Shown here: piece after piece, positions 1 through 12,364 of the stretch
Layout: each line of letters starts with the position of its first letter
How positions within the stretch are numbered: the first letter of the stretch is position 1
Origin: Filosporella fistucella
Taxonomy: Eukaryota; Ascomycota; Leotiomycetes; Helotiales
Assembly (NCBI GenBank): GCA_030077755.1
Contig: JAQJZZ010000008.1
Location: 1,178,001-1,242,000 of the forward strand
Reading direction: 5' to 3'
Length of the DNA: 64,000 nt
The notes under the pieces: generated by a model
Told to the model about the DNA's origin: nothing
Seen by the model: only the letters and a program-made list of their open reading frames with translations
Database searches by the model: none
Made by a program: the position numbers and the translations under genes

Positions 1-881
1 GAGGCTTCTACGGAGACCGACTCTTTTGGCGTTTTATCTGTGTACTTTGGGATGGATTTGATGATGATGGCTTTGTTTTTGCAATTGCTGTGGTTTTGTC
101 GGATGAAAGCTAGATCCTAAGAGCAAATATTGGCCGATGATATAGATATCGGATGCATATTTTACCCCACATGAATACAGGACTTCACTGTTCTCATACC
201 TGCTGCTTTGTACTTTTAATGTTCTCAATAGTAATGTTATTTTTAGTTTCTATTTTCTCAAGTCTATATTAGGGCCAGAGCATAAACTGAACGATTTCAT
301 AAGGATATCATTGTAGGGCTGCATCAGATGAACGCAAGCTGAAGCATCCCACTTTTTGTGGATGGTAATTTTAACAAGGGCATCAAATTTTCGACACTCA
401 GGAGACAAATTTGGTGATTAAGAAGCCTATATTGATTTATTCACAAGTCATTGTTCCAAGTCTACAGGTAGAAGTTGACGATCAGTATGTCTTTTGCAGA
501 TCATATTTTACTCAAGATTATAAATTGTCCAGACTTTGCTATTATGCTATTAGAACTTAGTGAACAAGATATCCTTGCCAAGTGGAATGCAGCAAGCTCT
601 CGAATTGTCCCAAACATGCAAGTATGGTTTGGCAATTGAAATATCTTGGTCAACTGTGAGTAGAAAGGGCAAGGAGAGGATTCGACCGAAGCGATGTGCA
701 TCGTCGGGTGCTTGAGGCCCGGTACAGTAGGGCATGACAGAGCCTTCTTGACTCCACTCGCCGAAGTTCGCTCATAGCTCAGCCCAACAACCCCAACATC
801 ATTTTCACACAGTCACAAGTATTTTGAAGCTGCACTTCCCAAAACTCACTCAAATCGCTAGATAAAATCCATCTAAACATC
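1..881. other. Intergenic; possible 3' end of an upstream gene
   Basis: No complete gene is visible. Two plus-strand frames stay open from the window edge and stop at about 113 and 120, so the first 110-120 bases could be the 3' end of a gene starting before the window, but neither peptide is recognisable. The rest is non-coding, and bases 750-881 are the likely promoter and leader of the HAD phosphatase. Confidence 0.4.
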
Positions 882-1995
882 ATGGGCTCAAGTGCACCGG
901 ATTATAGCAGCCCTCCTCAAAGAGCGGTTTTCAAAGGCTTGCTGTTCGATATGGGTATATCAACCACCTTCGTCATGTGTACATGAGATCTTCAAGACTG
1001 AATCGTGCTACAGATGGAACAATAATTGACTCAACAGGTACTTTGTGAAAATTTCCTTATTGCTAGCTATTACAATTGAGACACTCTCTACGCTGTCTTG
1101 TTCTCAATGCTAACTTATAATAGATGCCGTTGTCAAACACTGGTACACGTAAGTCTCGCACTCCGAACACAAGTCCGTAAATGCCTAATGTAGTTAAACA
1201 GTATCGGGAAAGAGATAGGAGTAGATCCAGAAGTGATCTTGGCTACTTCTCACGGCAGACGATCCATCGACACGTTGAGAGAATTGAATCGTGAAGACCT
1301 AGCCAACTGGGAATGTACGTCCACCTCTCCATTATCATCACCTGCATCTCTTCGTCCATATCGGATCAGTTTTCCCATTTCATTTTGAAGGATTCAACTC
1401 TAGGCTCTCGTATTCCTGCACTCAGCTCTATCAATATCTCTTCCTCAAGATATGCATCTCAGCCGCGACTTGGGGGCTTAGTGGGGGCTAACTGTAGCAC
1501 CAACTAGATGTCAAACATATGGAGGGTCTTTTACCAAAAAATTATGGCCAGGATGCTATCGAGATCCCAGGTGCGAGAGACCTATTAGATGAAGTCACAA
1601 AGGCAAAAGTGCCCTGGGCGATCGTCACCTCGGGTACCACACCGCTCGTCACAGGCTGGCTTGACGTGCTCAAGCTCCCTGTGCCGGAAAATCTCGTCGT
1701 GGCAGAGGATGTGGAGAATGGAAAGCCTGATCCAGGGTGCTATTTGATGGGTATGGAGAAGCTTGGGCTGAAGGTTGGAGGGGAAGTTTTGGTGCTTGAA
1801 GATAGCCCTGCAGGAATTCGAGCCGGCAAGGCCGCTGGATGCAAGGTGCTCGGTCTAGTCACCTCTCACACCATTGAGCAGGTCATGAGTGCTGGGCCGG
1901 ATTGGATAGTAAAGGACTTGAGCAGCGTCAAGGTGGTTGGGCATAGCGAAAAGGGGGTGGAGTTGGAGATATCGTCGGCTCTGAAGATGAACTGA
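882..1995 (+). CDS. HAD-superfamily phosphatase (glycerol-3-phosphatase / sugar phosphatase-like)
   Basis: Five exons (882-954, 1014-1037, 1124-1148, 1202-1314, 1508-1995) join to a 240-residue protein with GT-AG introns. It carries all four haloacid dehalogenase motifs: FDMDGT at 22-27 with nucleophile D23 and acid/base D25, VTSG near 118-121, K151 in NGKPDP, and ED at 176-177 in VLEDSPAG. The length and the DxDGT plus EDSPAG pattern match the small soluble phosphatases of the yeast Gpp1/Dog2 type, which dephosphorylate glycerol-3-phosphate or 2-deoxyglucose-6-phosphate. No targeting signal is seen, so it is probably cytosolic. Substrate cannot be assigned from sequence. Its largest intron is 193 nt (1315-1507). 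A gene model taken from open frames alone would miss the catalytic N-terminus, because the motif-I Asp is split by intron 1. Confidence 0.9.
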
Positions 1996-3700
1996 CGGGT
2001 GCAGAAGCAATGCATGGCATGGGTCTAGATTTGCTTCACGTTGCTTCATCGGCGAGCGTCTAAGAATAGACTATAGATATCATTCAATATATCATCGACT
2101 TGAATTGAATCGGGACAGTGTGGTGGCGCGGCCAACTACCACAGCCATAAACCACCATACACCATCACCCACACATTGTGGCGAGGATTCGTCCAAGTAT
2201 CTGCATGTGCATGAAGAAGCCAGTAAGTAAATACCGCAAGGTACAGCTCTCATGAAAACTCGAATATCAATTGACGCTTTTCATTCGATCATCTCAACAT
2301 TTTTTGGTTCGGTCCGTGCCTGGCTATTTTGCCCCCAAGCCATGGCTGGCGAATAAGCATTCAGAAGAGCCCTCTCACCATCCCATTCGTCCCGTGATCG
2401 GTAACCGCCTCCACAATCACGAGAAACATGTCTATTGGGACTACAAACTCTAATTGCCTGTGGCAATATCAGGTCAATTACCCGTCAATATTATCCCCAA
2501 AGTGATGGAGATATACTTGGGGTTGATGTTGAACCATTAAGAGACTTGGGACCAACTCCACCAAGTCGGGATTCCGCTTTTTTGTATATTTTTGCCTCAC
2601 TTATTGAATCGTGGTGACCAGTGAATGAAGCTTTTCAGCACAATTGGTGATTCGGATGTCACGAAATCCAAAAACGATCTACAACCGCGCTGGCAGTCCC
2701 TCAAGACACTTTCAATGCCGCAGATTGAATCAAATTGTCCCTGTACTTGAGCCTATGGGCATATTTGGTTTGTCAACAAAGACAAGGAAACCAGTAGACG
2801 ATTCTGTTGAGCTTAGGAGGTGGCTCGGAATTTATCGATTCCGTAACTGATCTGCAGCCGCTCTGCTTGTCACTCCATTTATCATTGAAGCCGTTTGGTC
2901 TCTGAATATCCAGAAGCGATTCACGCGCTCGGTTTGGATCAGCTTGTCAGAGCCTTTGAGAGGCACGCAATGACCAATTGATAGACAAGAGTAGAGCTTT
3001 CTACATCAATTGGATCCTTCAACATTCTTAAACCGCAAGGGCTTGGATGCCGCTCGGACAAGAAACATATGGTGAAGTCAGCCGGATCTGCAAAAAAATA
3101 AGGCCATATCAAAGATTACAAGATCCAAATTTCACTTCCCCGGCCAACAAGATAGCGGCGATGAAGGGGCTTAGATGCTGAGCTATTGCACCTGGTGGTG
3201 ATGCGGTGCGGTTATCTGTCAATCTCAGCAGATCGTCCATCTCAGACCTGTCTCTGGTAACAGAATTGCAGCTCAAAGCGGCTCGGTCTTTGCTACCCGA
3301 TGACAAAGATCTACTACATCGAATTGGACTAAATCTATTCAGTCCGAGTTTAGAAGTTCTGCCCGTAGACTAGGCAGGAGAACGGCGAGCGAGCGAGGCT
3401 TATGAGACCTCAAATCGACAAGATTCAATCATACAAAAATTGAAAGGGCAATAGTTGAACAACAGGACAGAAATTCAAGATTCTCTGTTCAATTGGTGAC
3501 TTGAAGATAATCAATATCCCAGAACAATCTACAGCGGTCTGCATGCATCCACAAAGAGCTTCCAAAGCCGAGCGGCCAGTGGTACCTAGTTCCAGTGCGA
3601 TCTGCCGACAAAGTCAAAGCGAAGTTTTTGGCTGTCATTTCAAAATCCTAGAAGGGCTCTCGGGGAAGGAAAAACGCACTGGTATTCCGCTTGGGCAGTG
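1996..3700. other. Long intergenic stretch, no gene seen
   Basis: Only short, unrelated open frames occur on both strands, and none has a recognisable motif or plausible splice partners. It begins the roughly 10-kb gene-poor region that ends at the homeobox gene. Confidence 0.6.
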
Positions 3701-3747
3701 GGTCAGGTACGATATCTCAAACATTTTTCAATATATCTTTCATCCTT

Positions 3748-6398
3748 TCAAATTCCCCGTCTTTCTTTCTCTAAAGTCTGCCATTCGGAGAATTTGAGAT
3801 GGTGGCAACAAACGGGGCCGCCGACGATTGGACCGAGTGTCAGGAACAAGAGTGCTATCAGGATAGAAATAAGAACTATGGTGTAACGAGCGGTAAAAGG
3901 GCTAGACAAAAGTATTATGGAGCGAGGGCATTGAGAAATGTATTCTTCGATGCTTGAAATTTGAAGGTCTTTGATCACTGACCCGAAGACTTGGTTTGTT
4001 GTGACGACGACAAATATGGTTTCAAGTGCGAGAGCCACTCCCTGATGATCTTGGGAGTACCATTTGTACATTCGAAAACATTTGCTCAAAGCGGTCTGAG
4101 AGGGTCAAGCATAGGATCCTTACTTTACGAGTGATCAAGTAAGAGCTTTGGCATGGCTTAACCCTCACAGTTGATACGGTATCTCCTAATTCAGTTCGTA
4201 GCTTTACAAACACAAATGTCAATGCAACAATGCGTAGCAGTCAGGGCAGTCGTCTCCTGCCTCGGCCAATAGTCATTGTGAGTTCAGGTTTGGTGAATAT
4301 GGCTCCATCTGACCCAACCTTTGGTGTATGTCACTCGAGCAATCATCCAGGGACGACCAGAAAACTCCAAAAGATGCTGACCTTACGGGCGTAAGAAGAT
4401 GGAGGATATGATACCAATTCAACAAAACTTGATTAATTTTCGTCGGTTGGAGGCTGGGAACGATCCGACAATGATACAGGGGACGCTTATCCCAAGTCGC
4501 AAAATTTCATCCCCCACGCTCTCTTTGCTCGTTCCCACGCAGAAGCCACCAAAAACAACAACCCCTCGCCCGTTCCTCACCCCACTTCGTCTCATGACAC
4601 TCAGCCTAGCAGAAGCAACTGTTCCAAATATGAAAACATCCCGGGAAGCACCGATGTCAAGCGCAATCAGACTTCTCGTTACGGAGTTTTGCTTTTCCAG
4701 TCTACGGCCCGTCAACAAGAGTGGAGTGAAGTAAGACATCAAGTCTCGAACATCTTTGAAATCGATCCAGACTTCTCAACGTCTGTTAGCTAAAGATGGG
4801 TGAGACAAAGATACTTGCCGCTTTACCAAATCTTCAGGTGACAGCGGGGGTGACAGGCCAGAGAATTGTACGAAGCCGGGGAAGCCAACGAAGATACGAC
4901 CGGAAATGAGCGTGAGACCAGTTAAAGAGAAAAAACAATAATGAAGTTCCGCGAACCTGTTACGAATGCACATAAATTACACTATATATCAGTACAGAGG
5001 ATGCGTTGTAACCAAATTTATTTGTGCTTGCATTTCAAGATTTGTGCAGCATGACCGCAGTCCTGGATGTTGGGACGCGTGCCTACATTATCGATCAGAC
5101 GGGTGTTTGTGCGCCTCTTGACCATGGCGCACTCTATATGCTGTTTTCGGATAGCTGCTTAGCAATTGATTTGGGTTTTAGTGTGATTACAGTTGGATAT
5201 TCAGCAGACAGTTTGGGTATTACCATTGTACAAGCAGGCGGCTTCCAATTTTGGCATATTTCAGGTGCCAAGTCCCTTGATAGTGGACTATTCCGAAGTT
5301 GTGGTTTTGGTAAGAATTATGTGACTGGAGCAGTAGGTACCCGAGGCGGAGATGGGAATTTTCGGATAGCATATGTATGGCGCCGTTGAGTGGATGTAAG
5401 GAGAGGGAAAGGTATTGATTTTGGCGTCTCGGGAGGTGATAGGGAACTGGGCTGGAATGTCCAATTTCTCGTATATCATCATATGCCCTCAAAGATAAGG
5501 GGTTCTTTGTTTGTCAAGAAATAAGAGAGGGATACCACCGCGAAGTTAAAAATAGCCGTGTTGAATCAATCCATAACTGTCCCAAAAATTTTAAGTCGTT
5601 CTGGCTTGGAAGATCATGGTCTGGCTAACAATTTGCCGTTCCCAGCAAAGCAAAGGCTGCCACGAGTTCTACTGGAGGGACTCAGATGTCGCAATGATAA
5701 TAGCTAGTGTTCCAACTTTCGAAGGTGCCTCTATTTTCGGTAGAGCAGGGCATTGTAGGAAGTTGTACAGGGAAATTTTGATAGATGACCTTTGTGGCGT
5801 TGTTCAACAATGCGGCTCTTGCAGGTGATGATGACTGGTCGTTTTGGAGGAAACATACCTTGTTCGCATTGCTGGAGCAAATTTGCGGTTTTAAATTTGG
5901 AAGCAAGTGGCTTGACTGGCCAAGCATCAGGTACCAGAGCCCAGGTTATCAGAGAAGTAATCTGGAGATCAGGATGATAAAAACTTTCAAAACAAAACAA
6001 AAAAGGACTGATCTCCAAAGCATTATTTTTGGATTCAACACGCTAACTTGGTTGATTGAGTAGGAATCCTCGTTTGATGAAGCTGTTGATTTCTTTTTGA
6101 TTTGCCTTGAGAACGGGATGTATGTAGCATGCAGGTACGACCAGAAACCCAGCTACTCATAGGTCCGCGATCCGCCACCGACATGTGTGGGATTCTCTGG
6201 CTTTGTAACAGTAATCGAGATGGCGAGAATGTGCCACTCGTATCGTAAGCAACGAAAAAACGAGTTGTAATTTCTGACAGAGTCTGAGGGCTCGAGGGGT
6301 AACTTTGGAGCCCAGGGCAAGTACCTGGTTCTGCGATGGAACCACCCCTGCTTATCCAACTCCAACTCCTTTTCCTTGCATCTCAAGTCACTCCACAC
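3748..6398 (-). other. Possible degraded or unresolved multi-exon gene (membrane-protein-like)
   Basis: Several minus-strand open stretches look more protein-like than their surroundings. One at 3748-4089 ends in a strongly hydrophobic segment (TIVLISILIALLFLTLGP) that would span a membrane. Another at 4419-4742 is open for over 100 codons. At 5683-6018 two open pieces can be joined by a GT-AG intron, starting with a gtatgt donor near 5843. I could not build a continuous frame through 5000-5680, and I do not recognise the protein. It could be a decayed large fungal membrane protein gene, a gene with many small exons, or chance. Treat it as unresolved. Confidence 0.2.
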
Positions 6399-7374
6399 TC
6401 AGGTAAATCCACGTGGCCGCTTGGGCACAATGTAATGGTCTGTGATTGCCGACAATTTGCCTTGAAGAGCTGGCTTTCTCCGTACTTGGGTCGGTCTGAG
6501 CGCAAAGTCAGCAGCTCTCATGCATTTGGTTTCTTGCAGGATAGAGGAAAATGCGCGATGCAAGTGTGCAGGTGTACTCCTGTGCTCGAGTACAAGAGGA
6601 GTTGCAGAAGAACGGAGGAAGACTCGAGGTAGTATTTGGTTGCGACAGCAGATTGACAGTCTCCCACTCATAAGTAGACGGATGTAAACAATGGACTGGA
6701 GGGTCCACAATATATGTAAGGATGGTAAGGTATCCAGTGCCTCGGGGAGACCCTCTTGAAGAAAACGGCCCTTGAGGTTTGCTGCACGACTTTTAGCCTC
6801 ATTCCCTGATTCACACGTTTGGCCATGATGATTTGCGAGGGCTGGTCCGATCCGAGGAAGGGGCTGCGAGGAAGGGTGTATCAGTCAGCATGCGCAATTG
6901 AGATAAATGGTTGCAGCATTGCATTTGTATCGTGAATCCGGTCAGTACTGAGCAGTTAAAGGCGAATTGGGTGTGTGGGTCGTGGATGTGAATAAAAGAT
7001 GCCCGATGTGAAGTGGTGGCGAGTTGTCAACGGCAAGAGGAAATGTGCACTAAATAGCGAGCTTCAGGAAATGTATACCTAGGTATATTTTGAGAAGGTG
7101 AGGCATAGTTGTTCGAGCCTCCCAAGGCGTATTTAGGGCTATAAAAGCAAGCTATCTATCAAGTTTCTTGCTGCTCTATACTTACTACTCTATCAGACAA
7201 GATAGGCTCTAAAGTCGAGAGAGTTTTGGAGTGTTTTATTTTGAACAGACCAGAGCGCGGCGGATTTGCAGACTTGCATTTGTTCAGGTCTTGACTGGAC
7301 GGGATTTCTGCTGGGATAGTTCCGATGAACGTCGCTTGCGGGAAGGAGGCATGGGCCATGGGCAAGGCCCGCCT

Positions 7375-7420
7375 GGCTAGGGTGAGGGTGAGGATGAGGG
7401 TGGAGGGTGAGGTGAGGCGA
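7375..7420. repeat. GAGGGT/GAGGAT-like purine-rich simple repeat
   Basis: Imperfect short tandem units of the type ggtgaggg and ggatgagg run across this tract. It is low-complexity and non-coding. Confidence 0.6.
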
Positions 7421-7594
7421 CTGGACTGGGTGGGATGCCTTATGTACCTTAGGTTGGGATGAGATGGGCTGGAAGGGGCTGGCTCGTTGGGTTTGGATGG
7501 ATGAGATGTATCTTGAAGTACCTCTACCTTACCTACCTACTCGAGTTACTTGCGCGGGGTGCAACACTTTCCTGTCATAAACTTCGACAGGATT

Positions 7595-7680
7595 CACATC
7601 CACATCCACATCAACATCCGCATCAACATTTACACCCATACAGTAAGTACCCACACCCACGCCCACATCAAGATCCTCCA
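7595..7680. repeat. CACATC/CAACATC hexamer-type low-complexity tract
   Basis: Imperfect repeats of cacatc, caacatc and cccacac. On the reverse strand they create a chance valine/aspartate-repeat open frame, which I do not regard as a gene. Confidence 0.6.
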
Positions 7681-8370
7681 GTCTCCCGTAAAGAGGCCAA
7701 TTGCAAGAGCCTCCTGAGTGTTCACCAGGCCAGCCCGATCCCATGGGGTTCAAGTCGCCTATTCTTTGTCGGTACGCTATGCCACTTCAGATACATCGCC
7801 CATCATGGCTTGTCAGGGTGTGTGTGGACGGTCCGTATCTCCTCTCCTCCGTACCCATACCTAGTTTGAGGTTATACTACAATGTCAAGTAATATCATGC
7901 GGCCGAGATGTGTGTGGCATCATATTTCATGGGCAAGCTTGAGATTGAGGTATCTGTCCTGCCTATCAAAAGGACGAATGCTTACACTTACCAGAGAATG
8001 GACAAACTGCTCTTGCCGGCCTGACTTGTAGCTGTTGCTTTCCTCTCATCCGCTTCCAACCTTTATGCGCGCGCCATGCAGTCTGTATTCAAACAGTGTC
8101 CAACTTTCACAATCACAACAAACCGCAATACAACCACACTTGGGGAAATTGCAAGGCAAGCCCCTCTATTTCGGTTCCCCCATAGTCGCACACTCGCCGT
8201 GACTTAACCTGCAACAACCGTTGGCTTTCTGATCAGACAGATGCCAGATATGACACAGGGACTCATAGCTAAGACCGCGAAATATGTCTCGCGCCATCAT
8301 CATTATCAATCGTGATTATGTTCATAAATCAAAATCTGCCCTACAATGCTCGCTTGACCTTATCGTCTGT

Positions 8371-8395
8371 CACACACACAGAGAGAGAGAGAGAG
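8371..8395. repeat. Compound microsatellite (CA)5(GA)7
   Basis: A run of CA dinucleotides passes directly into GA dinucleotides. It lies in non-coding DNA. Confidence 0.85.
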
Positions 8396-10640
8396 TTTGT
8401 GGGGCATCATCGGCACCATCATCAGCATCCTCTTGCAGGATTTGTACTGGAAAGAAGCTTTCCGCATGGCCCTATCATCGTTTGGTCAGTCGGTGTGAGA
8501 GTTTTGCTGTTCTAGCCAGCCGAGCCTGTGCTGCTGATAGGTCTGGACTAGTAGCTCCTCCGGTTGACCACGTTTTATCTCCATATTTCATCCAAAAGCG
8601 TAACAGCCTCGTCGTTGTCGTGGCCGGATGCGGAGCATGGTTCTCAGCTGAATCTCTAGAGCAGTCTAATTGATGCTCAACAAGGCTGGACGACATTATT
8701 TACAAAGCAATTTGACGCCATCGGGTCCGTCGGAAGTCGAGATGGCGATATGCATGTTTCTTTCTCCAGGAGACCAATGGCATTGGTACAGAGGAGTTGT
8801 TTTCTTACCACTGAGGAGCTGCTGCATGCTCGAGCTCGGTAGGTGCTCATTTCGACTGTCCCATTTTCATTTTGCGGGGACTGGATCCGACACGACCAAC
8901 TTGGCCTTGCCCTGCCCTGGCCTGGCTTTTTCTCCGACTCCGAGGATTCAGCAGATACAGTACCGTAGTTCCCGCTGCCCGTGAAGAAATTAATTCACGA
9001 CCGACCACGACTCATTTTTGTGATCTGTGCGTACGGCACAGGAGCAAGCAGCGGCTGCCCGATCCACTGCCCAGCGTGAGATTTTCATAAAACTGCACAT
9101 AAGAAGAAGATCATGGGAGGGCGTTCCAGGGCAGGCTCGAGGCAGGCCATTCAGATGCTGGCAGTGTTTGAGTGTCAGACCAGGGGTATGACATGGCCAG
9201 TGACTGACCACGGCTACAGCACAGCCAAGGCTTGACTGAAGTACTTGACCACACGTTATGAGTGTTGACTGTCAAAGTCCGAAAAGACACAACTATACGA
9301 AGTACTCTCCACAGTCTGTCCGCGCCCTATGCTTACATGGAATGGATCCTATCAGTTGGGATGGTCGACAAAACTTCTATTTGCGACACGTCTGCACTGC
9401 GCACCGTTTCTGCCATGCAACGCTTTCTTTCTACACCACGCTTCGCATTGTGTGTTTGTTTTAAATGCTACTGCAACTATTCAGCAGTCTCTTTTTTGGG
9501 GTTGTGGTGGTGGCAGCGAGGTTGTGGTTGTGTGCTCGCATCATGCAACTTCAGGGTAGACAAGAATAGCATCATTCACGCCTTGTACCACCCATAACCT
9601 GGTGCCTCATCCCAACTTTTGTGCTGCCGTTGAACACACCTCAAATCAAGACTTTATGGCAGTGCATGTTGACGCTGCTTTTGCTAACCCTGAGCAGCAT
9701 CAAATCTGGGCAATCGATGATGGAGCGGAGGTACAGAAAGGATTGAATAATAGCAAGCACCTAGATGAGGATGTACGGCCCTCAGATGACTGATAAGCCT
9801 GGCATGACAACCAGAAGTGTCCTGAGATGATATCATCCATGATGCCGAAATCAATAGCCAACAACTTAACGATGGATCAATAGCGACGATTACAATCTAC
9901 GCCCGTTGAGAAGTTGGCAACGTCGAAATATGAAGTCTCTTGGTGAGTGATCGTTAATTAGATTTGATGCAATTATGATAATTTTCCGTACCGCGATAGA
10001 CCGGTGAAGTCGACAAGTAGTCCGGCACCAGCGTTTAAGCTCGTTCTTACTGCAGAATGAAATTTGGTCCGATATTTTAGCGGCACCCCAACTCGACCGG
10101 AGAGATGTGAAAGTTATCCCACAGCATCCTATTCGCCGCCAGCAAGAATTTAACATCCAAACTACATCCCGATGTGGATGAGGGAGCATCTCACACAGGC
10201 TGAAAATCAAGAGCTAACCATGAATTCTGAATATCCCGTCTTCCTCCCAAGCTTTGATTCGTGGGTCGAAGAGGAGGTACCTGTACCTGAGTTTTGGTGG
10301 GACGGTCTGTACAGTGAGGTGGGTCGAATTGTACAAAAGCAGCAATTAGCAAAGCCACGGCTCAAGAAAGGGATTCAGGACTAGGCAAAGAGTAGAAGAT
10401 CCAGCCATGTAGCACGAACTTCGCTCGAAACTGGTGATGAGATGAGGTGTGAGAAATCTCAGGGCAGCAAGCCTCCTCCTGTGCTGGACTTTCTCTTTTG
10501 TCTCACAGGTCCAGCGTCCCACGGTGCACATCAGTGCCACCACCTTCACCCGTGCAGCGGTAATGGCGTTGCAAACCAACCAGAGTAATCAGGAGATTGG
10601 GGAGCCAGGCGGCCGGACAGAAAGGACTGTGCTCCGAGCT

Positions 10641-10666
10641 AAGTGACTGAGTGACTGAGTGACCGC
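10641..10666. repeat. GTGACTGA tandem octamer
   Basis: About three copies of gtgactga in tandem, the last one imperfect, in non-coding DNA. Confidence 0.7.
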
Positions 10667-11671
10667 ACGAAGCAAAGGGTACTGTACTGAAAAGGAGCAG
10701 GTAGTTGACAAGGAATTGGCAAGGCTCTCTTCCGAACAGGGGCATCAAAAGCAGAAGTTGACACGGAAAACGGACGAGGGATGAAGCCAAAGATCACTTC
10801 CACTTGCACGCTTTGGGCTCAGCGGATGCGAGCAGGGAGAGGGGTGGGATATACCTTACCTTACATACTTACTTACCTAGCCTCAGTGAGCAAGCCCACC
10901 AAGCCCAAGCCCATGCTTCATGCTCAGATGCTATGCTCATGCCAGGGGACTTTCCACGCGCGCTGCTGCTGTCCTTGCTGGCTGCATGTCTGCGTTCTGC
11001 TGAATCACAGGCCCCAGGCCCCAGGGCCCCCAAAAAAACCCAGAAATGCACACCAGAACTGCACCCGCGGTCCAGCACCAACACCCGCACGACAACCAGC
11101 CCAGCCAGCAGCAGTGAGAAGAGCCCGGGTGGTGGGAAACCCTCGCCGCCAAGCCACGCCAGCGGAGTCCTCGACAGGCTCTTCGACTCGATATCGACAA
11201 GGGACTCAGGCACGAAGAGCGAGGGATGTTCCATCTGATGATTTGAGCATTTACCTAGAAATGGCCCTCCTGCTGTTGCGTTGCTTCTCCATGATTTGAG
11301 ATAGAGCTTGCTCTGCATCACCATCAGTCCCCCCCTCCACTTCTTCCTTCCACACCGACAGACGGACATACATACATACAGATAGAATCCCGCTTCCACT
11401 TCGTCCTCCCTTCTTCTTCCTCATCTCGACTCTACTCGATCCTCAAACCCAACTCTTTTCCGCACCTGCTACCAACCAACCCTTTGCTGTACGCCCTCAA
11501 CTCTTCCGCCGCTCCTTCCCGTCCGCGGCTCCTCGACCATTGTCCGTGTGTCATATATAACTTATCCACTACACTGTAAAAAATACGGGGACAGCAGGAT
11601 ATGAATGTGTGTTTGAGCGCCCAGGTTCCAGAAAGAAACAGCCACAGATCTCCCGCCAACATCAAGCGCTG

Positions 11672-11804
11672 GTACGTCTCCCCTTCCTTACTCAACCCAA
11701 CCCAACCTAAACTCAAACCCGTCGCTCCCCTCCCATCCTTAAACCCTCCGTCCCTCGCGCTCTCACTTCGCCCTCCCGCTGCCCTTTTTTAACTTTATCA
11801 CCAG
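11672..11804 (+). other. Possible intron in the 5' leader
   Basis: A consensus-like donor (gtacgt) after CGCTG and an acceptor (tatcaccag) after a T-rich tract delimit 133 nt. Without transcript data this is only a candidate. Confidence 0.3.
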
Positions 11805-12043
11805 TCTCTCCCTTCATTCTTTACCTCCTGGTCCTTCAAAGAGGTATTCAACTAGCAGTCGCTTTCGTCGTTAGATATAATTCCTCGCAGCACTCGTTCA
11901 AGCCTTCCTCGACCCGAATTCGACTTAATCATACACAACAGCTTGAGCTCATATTGCAGCCCCAGTCCCGATTCGACCTCACTCCAATACAACAAAGCGC
12001 TTACTATCACCCACGCCTTAAACCCCGTGGGCTGAGAAAACCT

Positions 12044-12061
12044 ATGTTAAACATCTCTTAA
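12044..12061 (+). promoter_or_regulatory. Short upstream ORF (5 codons) before the homeobox start
   Basis: ATG TTA AAC ATC TCT TAA lies 303 bases before the main ATG. If the leader starts upstream of it, it could dampen translation of the homeobox protein. This is speculative. Confidence 0.3.
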
Positions 12062-12364
12062 TCCCATCCAGACTCATTCTTTTGTCTGTTGGACCACTGC
12101 ACCCACCGGTATCGCTCAGTCTCTTACTGTTGCCCACGCCTTCACACTCGCTCGAACCGATCAGAAGACCTTGGATTGAGCCAATCGTTCTATCTTCAGC
12201 TAAATAATTAATCGAATTCCATTGCGCTGCAAATTGGTTCGTGCAAAGACCTGGAATTATCTGGGACCGGAAAGTTTGCGAAACTCGATCGCTGTCTTGG
12301 CCGGTAATTTGTACCCCATTTTCTCAACTCTGGTTCAGATTCCGAGCCATCTGGTTCCGCGATA

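Larger units (their letters stand above)
6400..11300. other. Gene-poor region upstream of the homeobox gene
   Basis: About 5 kb without a supportable gene. It holds low-complexity tracts (listed separately) and small open frames such as one of 70 codons at 10172-10384, none with a known domain. Given the convergent lack of genes and the downstream developmental-type regulator, it may be regulatory DNA or contain non-coding transcripts; this is inference. Confidence 0.5.
11300..12364 (+). promoter_or_regulatory. Pyrimidine-rich promoter and long 5' leader of the homeobox gene
   Basis: This kilobase is markedly C/T-rich on the plus strand, as is common around transcription starts and leaders of highly regulated fungal genes. 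A GT-AG pair at 11672-11804 (gtacgt donor, tatcaccag acceptor) could be a leader intron. Several ATGs precede the real start, including a five-codon upstream ORF. Leader limits are inferred, not observed. Confidence 0.45.

Noticed and set aside
7459..7869. 136-codon plus-strand frame with His/Pro repeats
   Set aside because: Built almost entirely from the CACATC-type simple repeat, with no start context or domain.
10781..11399. Open frames of 144-176 codons on both strands
   Set aside because: They overlap each other in a GC-rich segment, contain only low-complexity Pro/Arg/Ser sequence and lack recognisable domains or splice partners.
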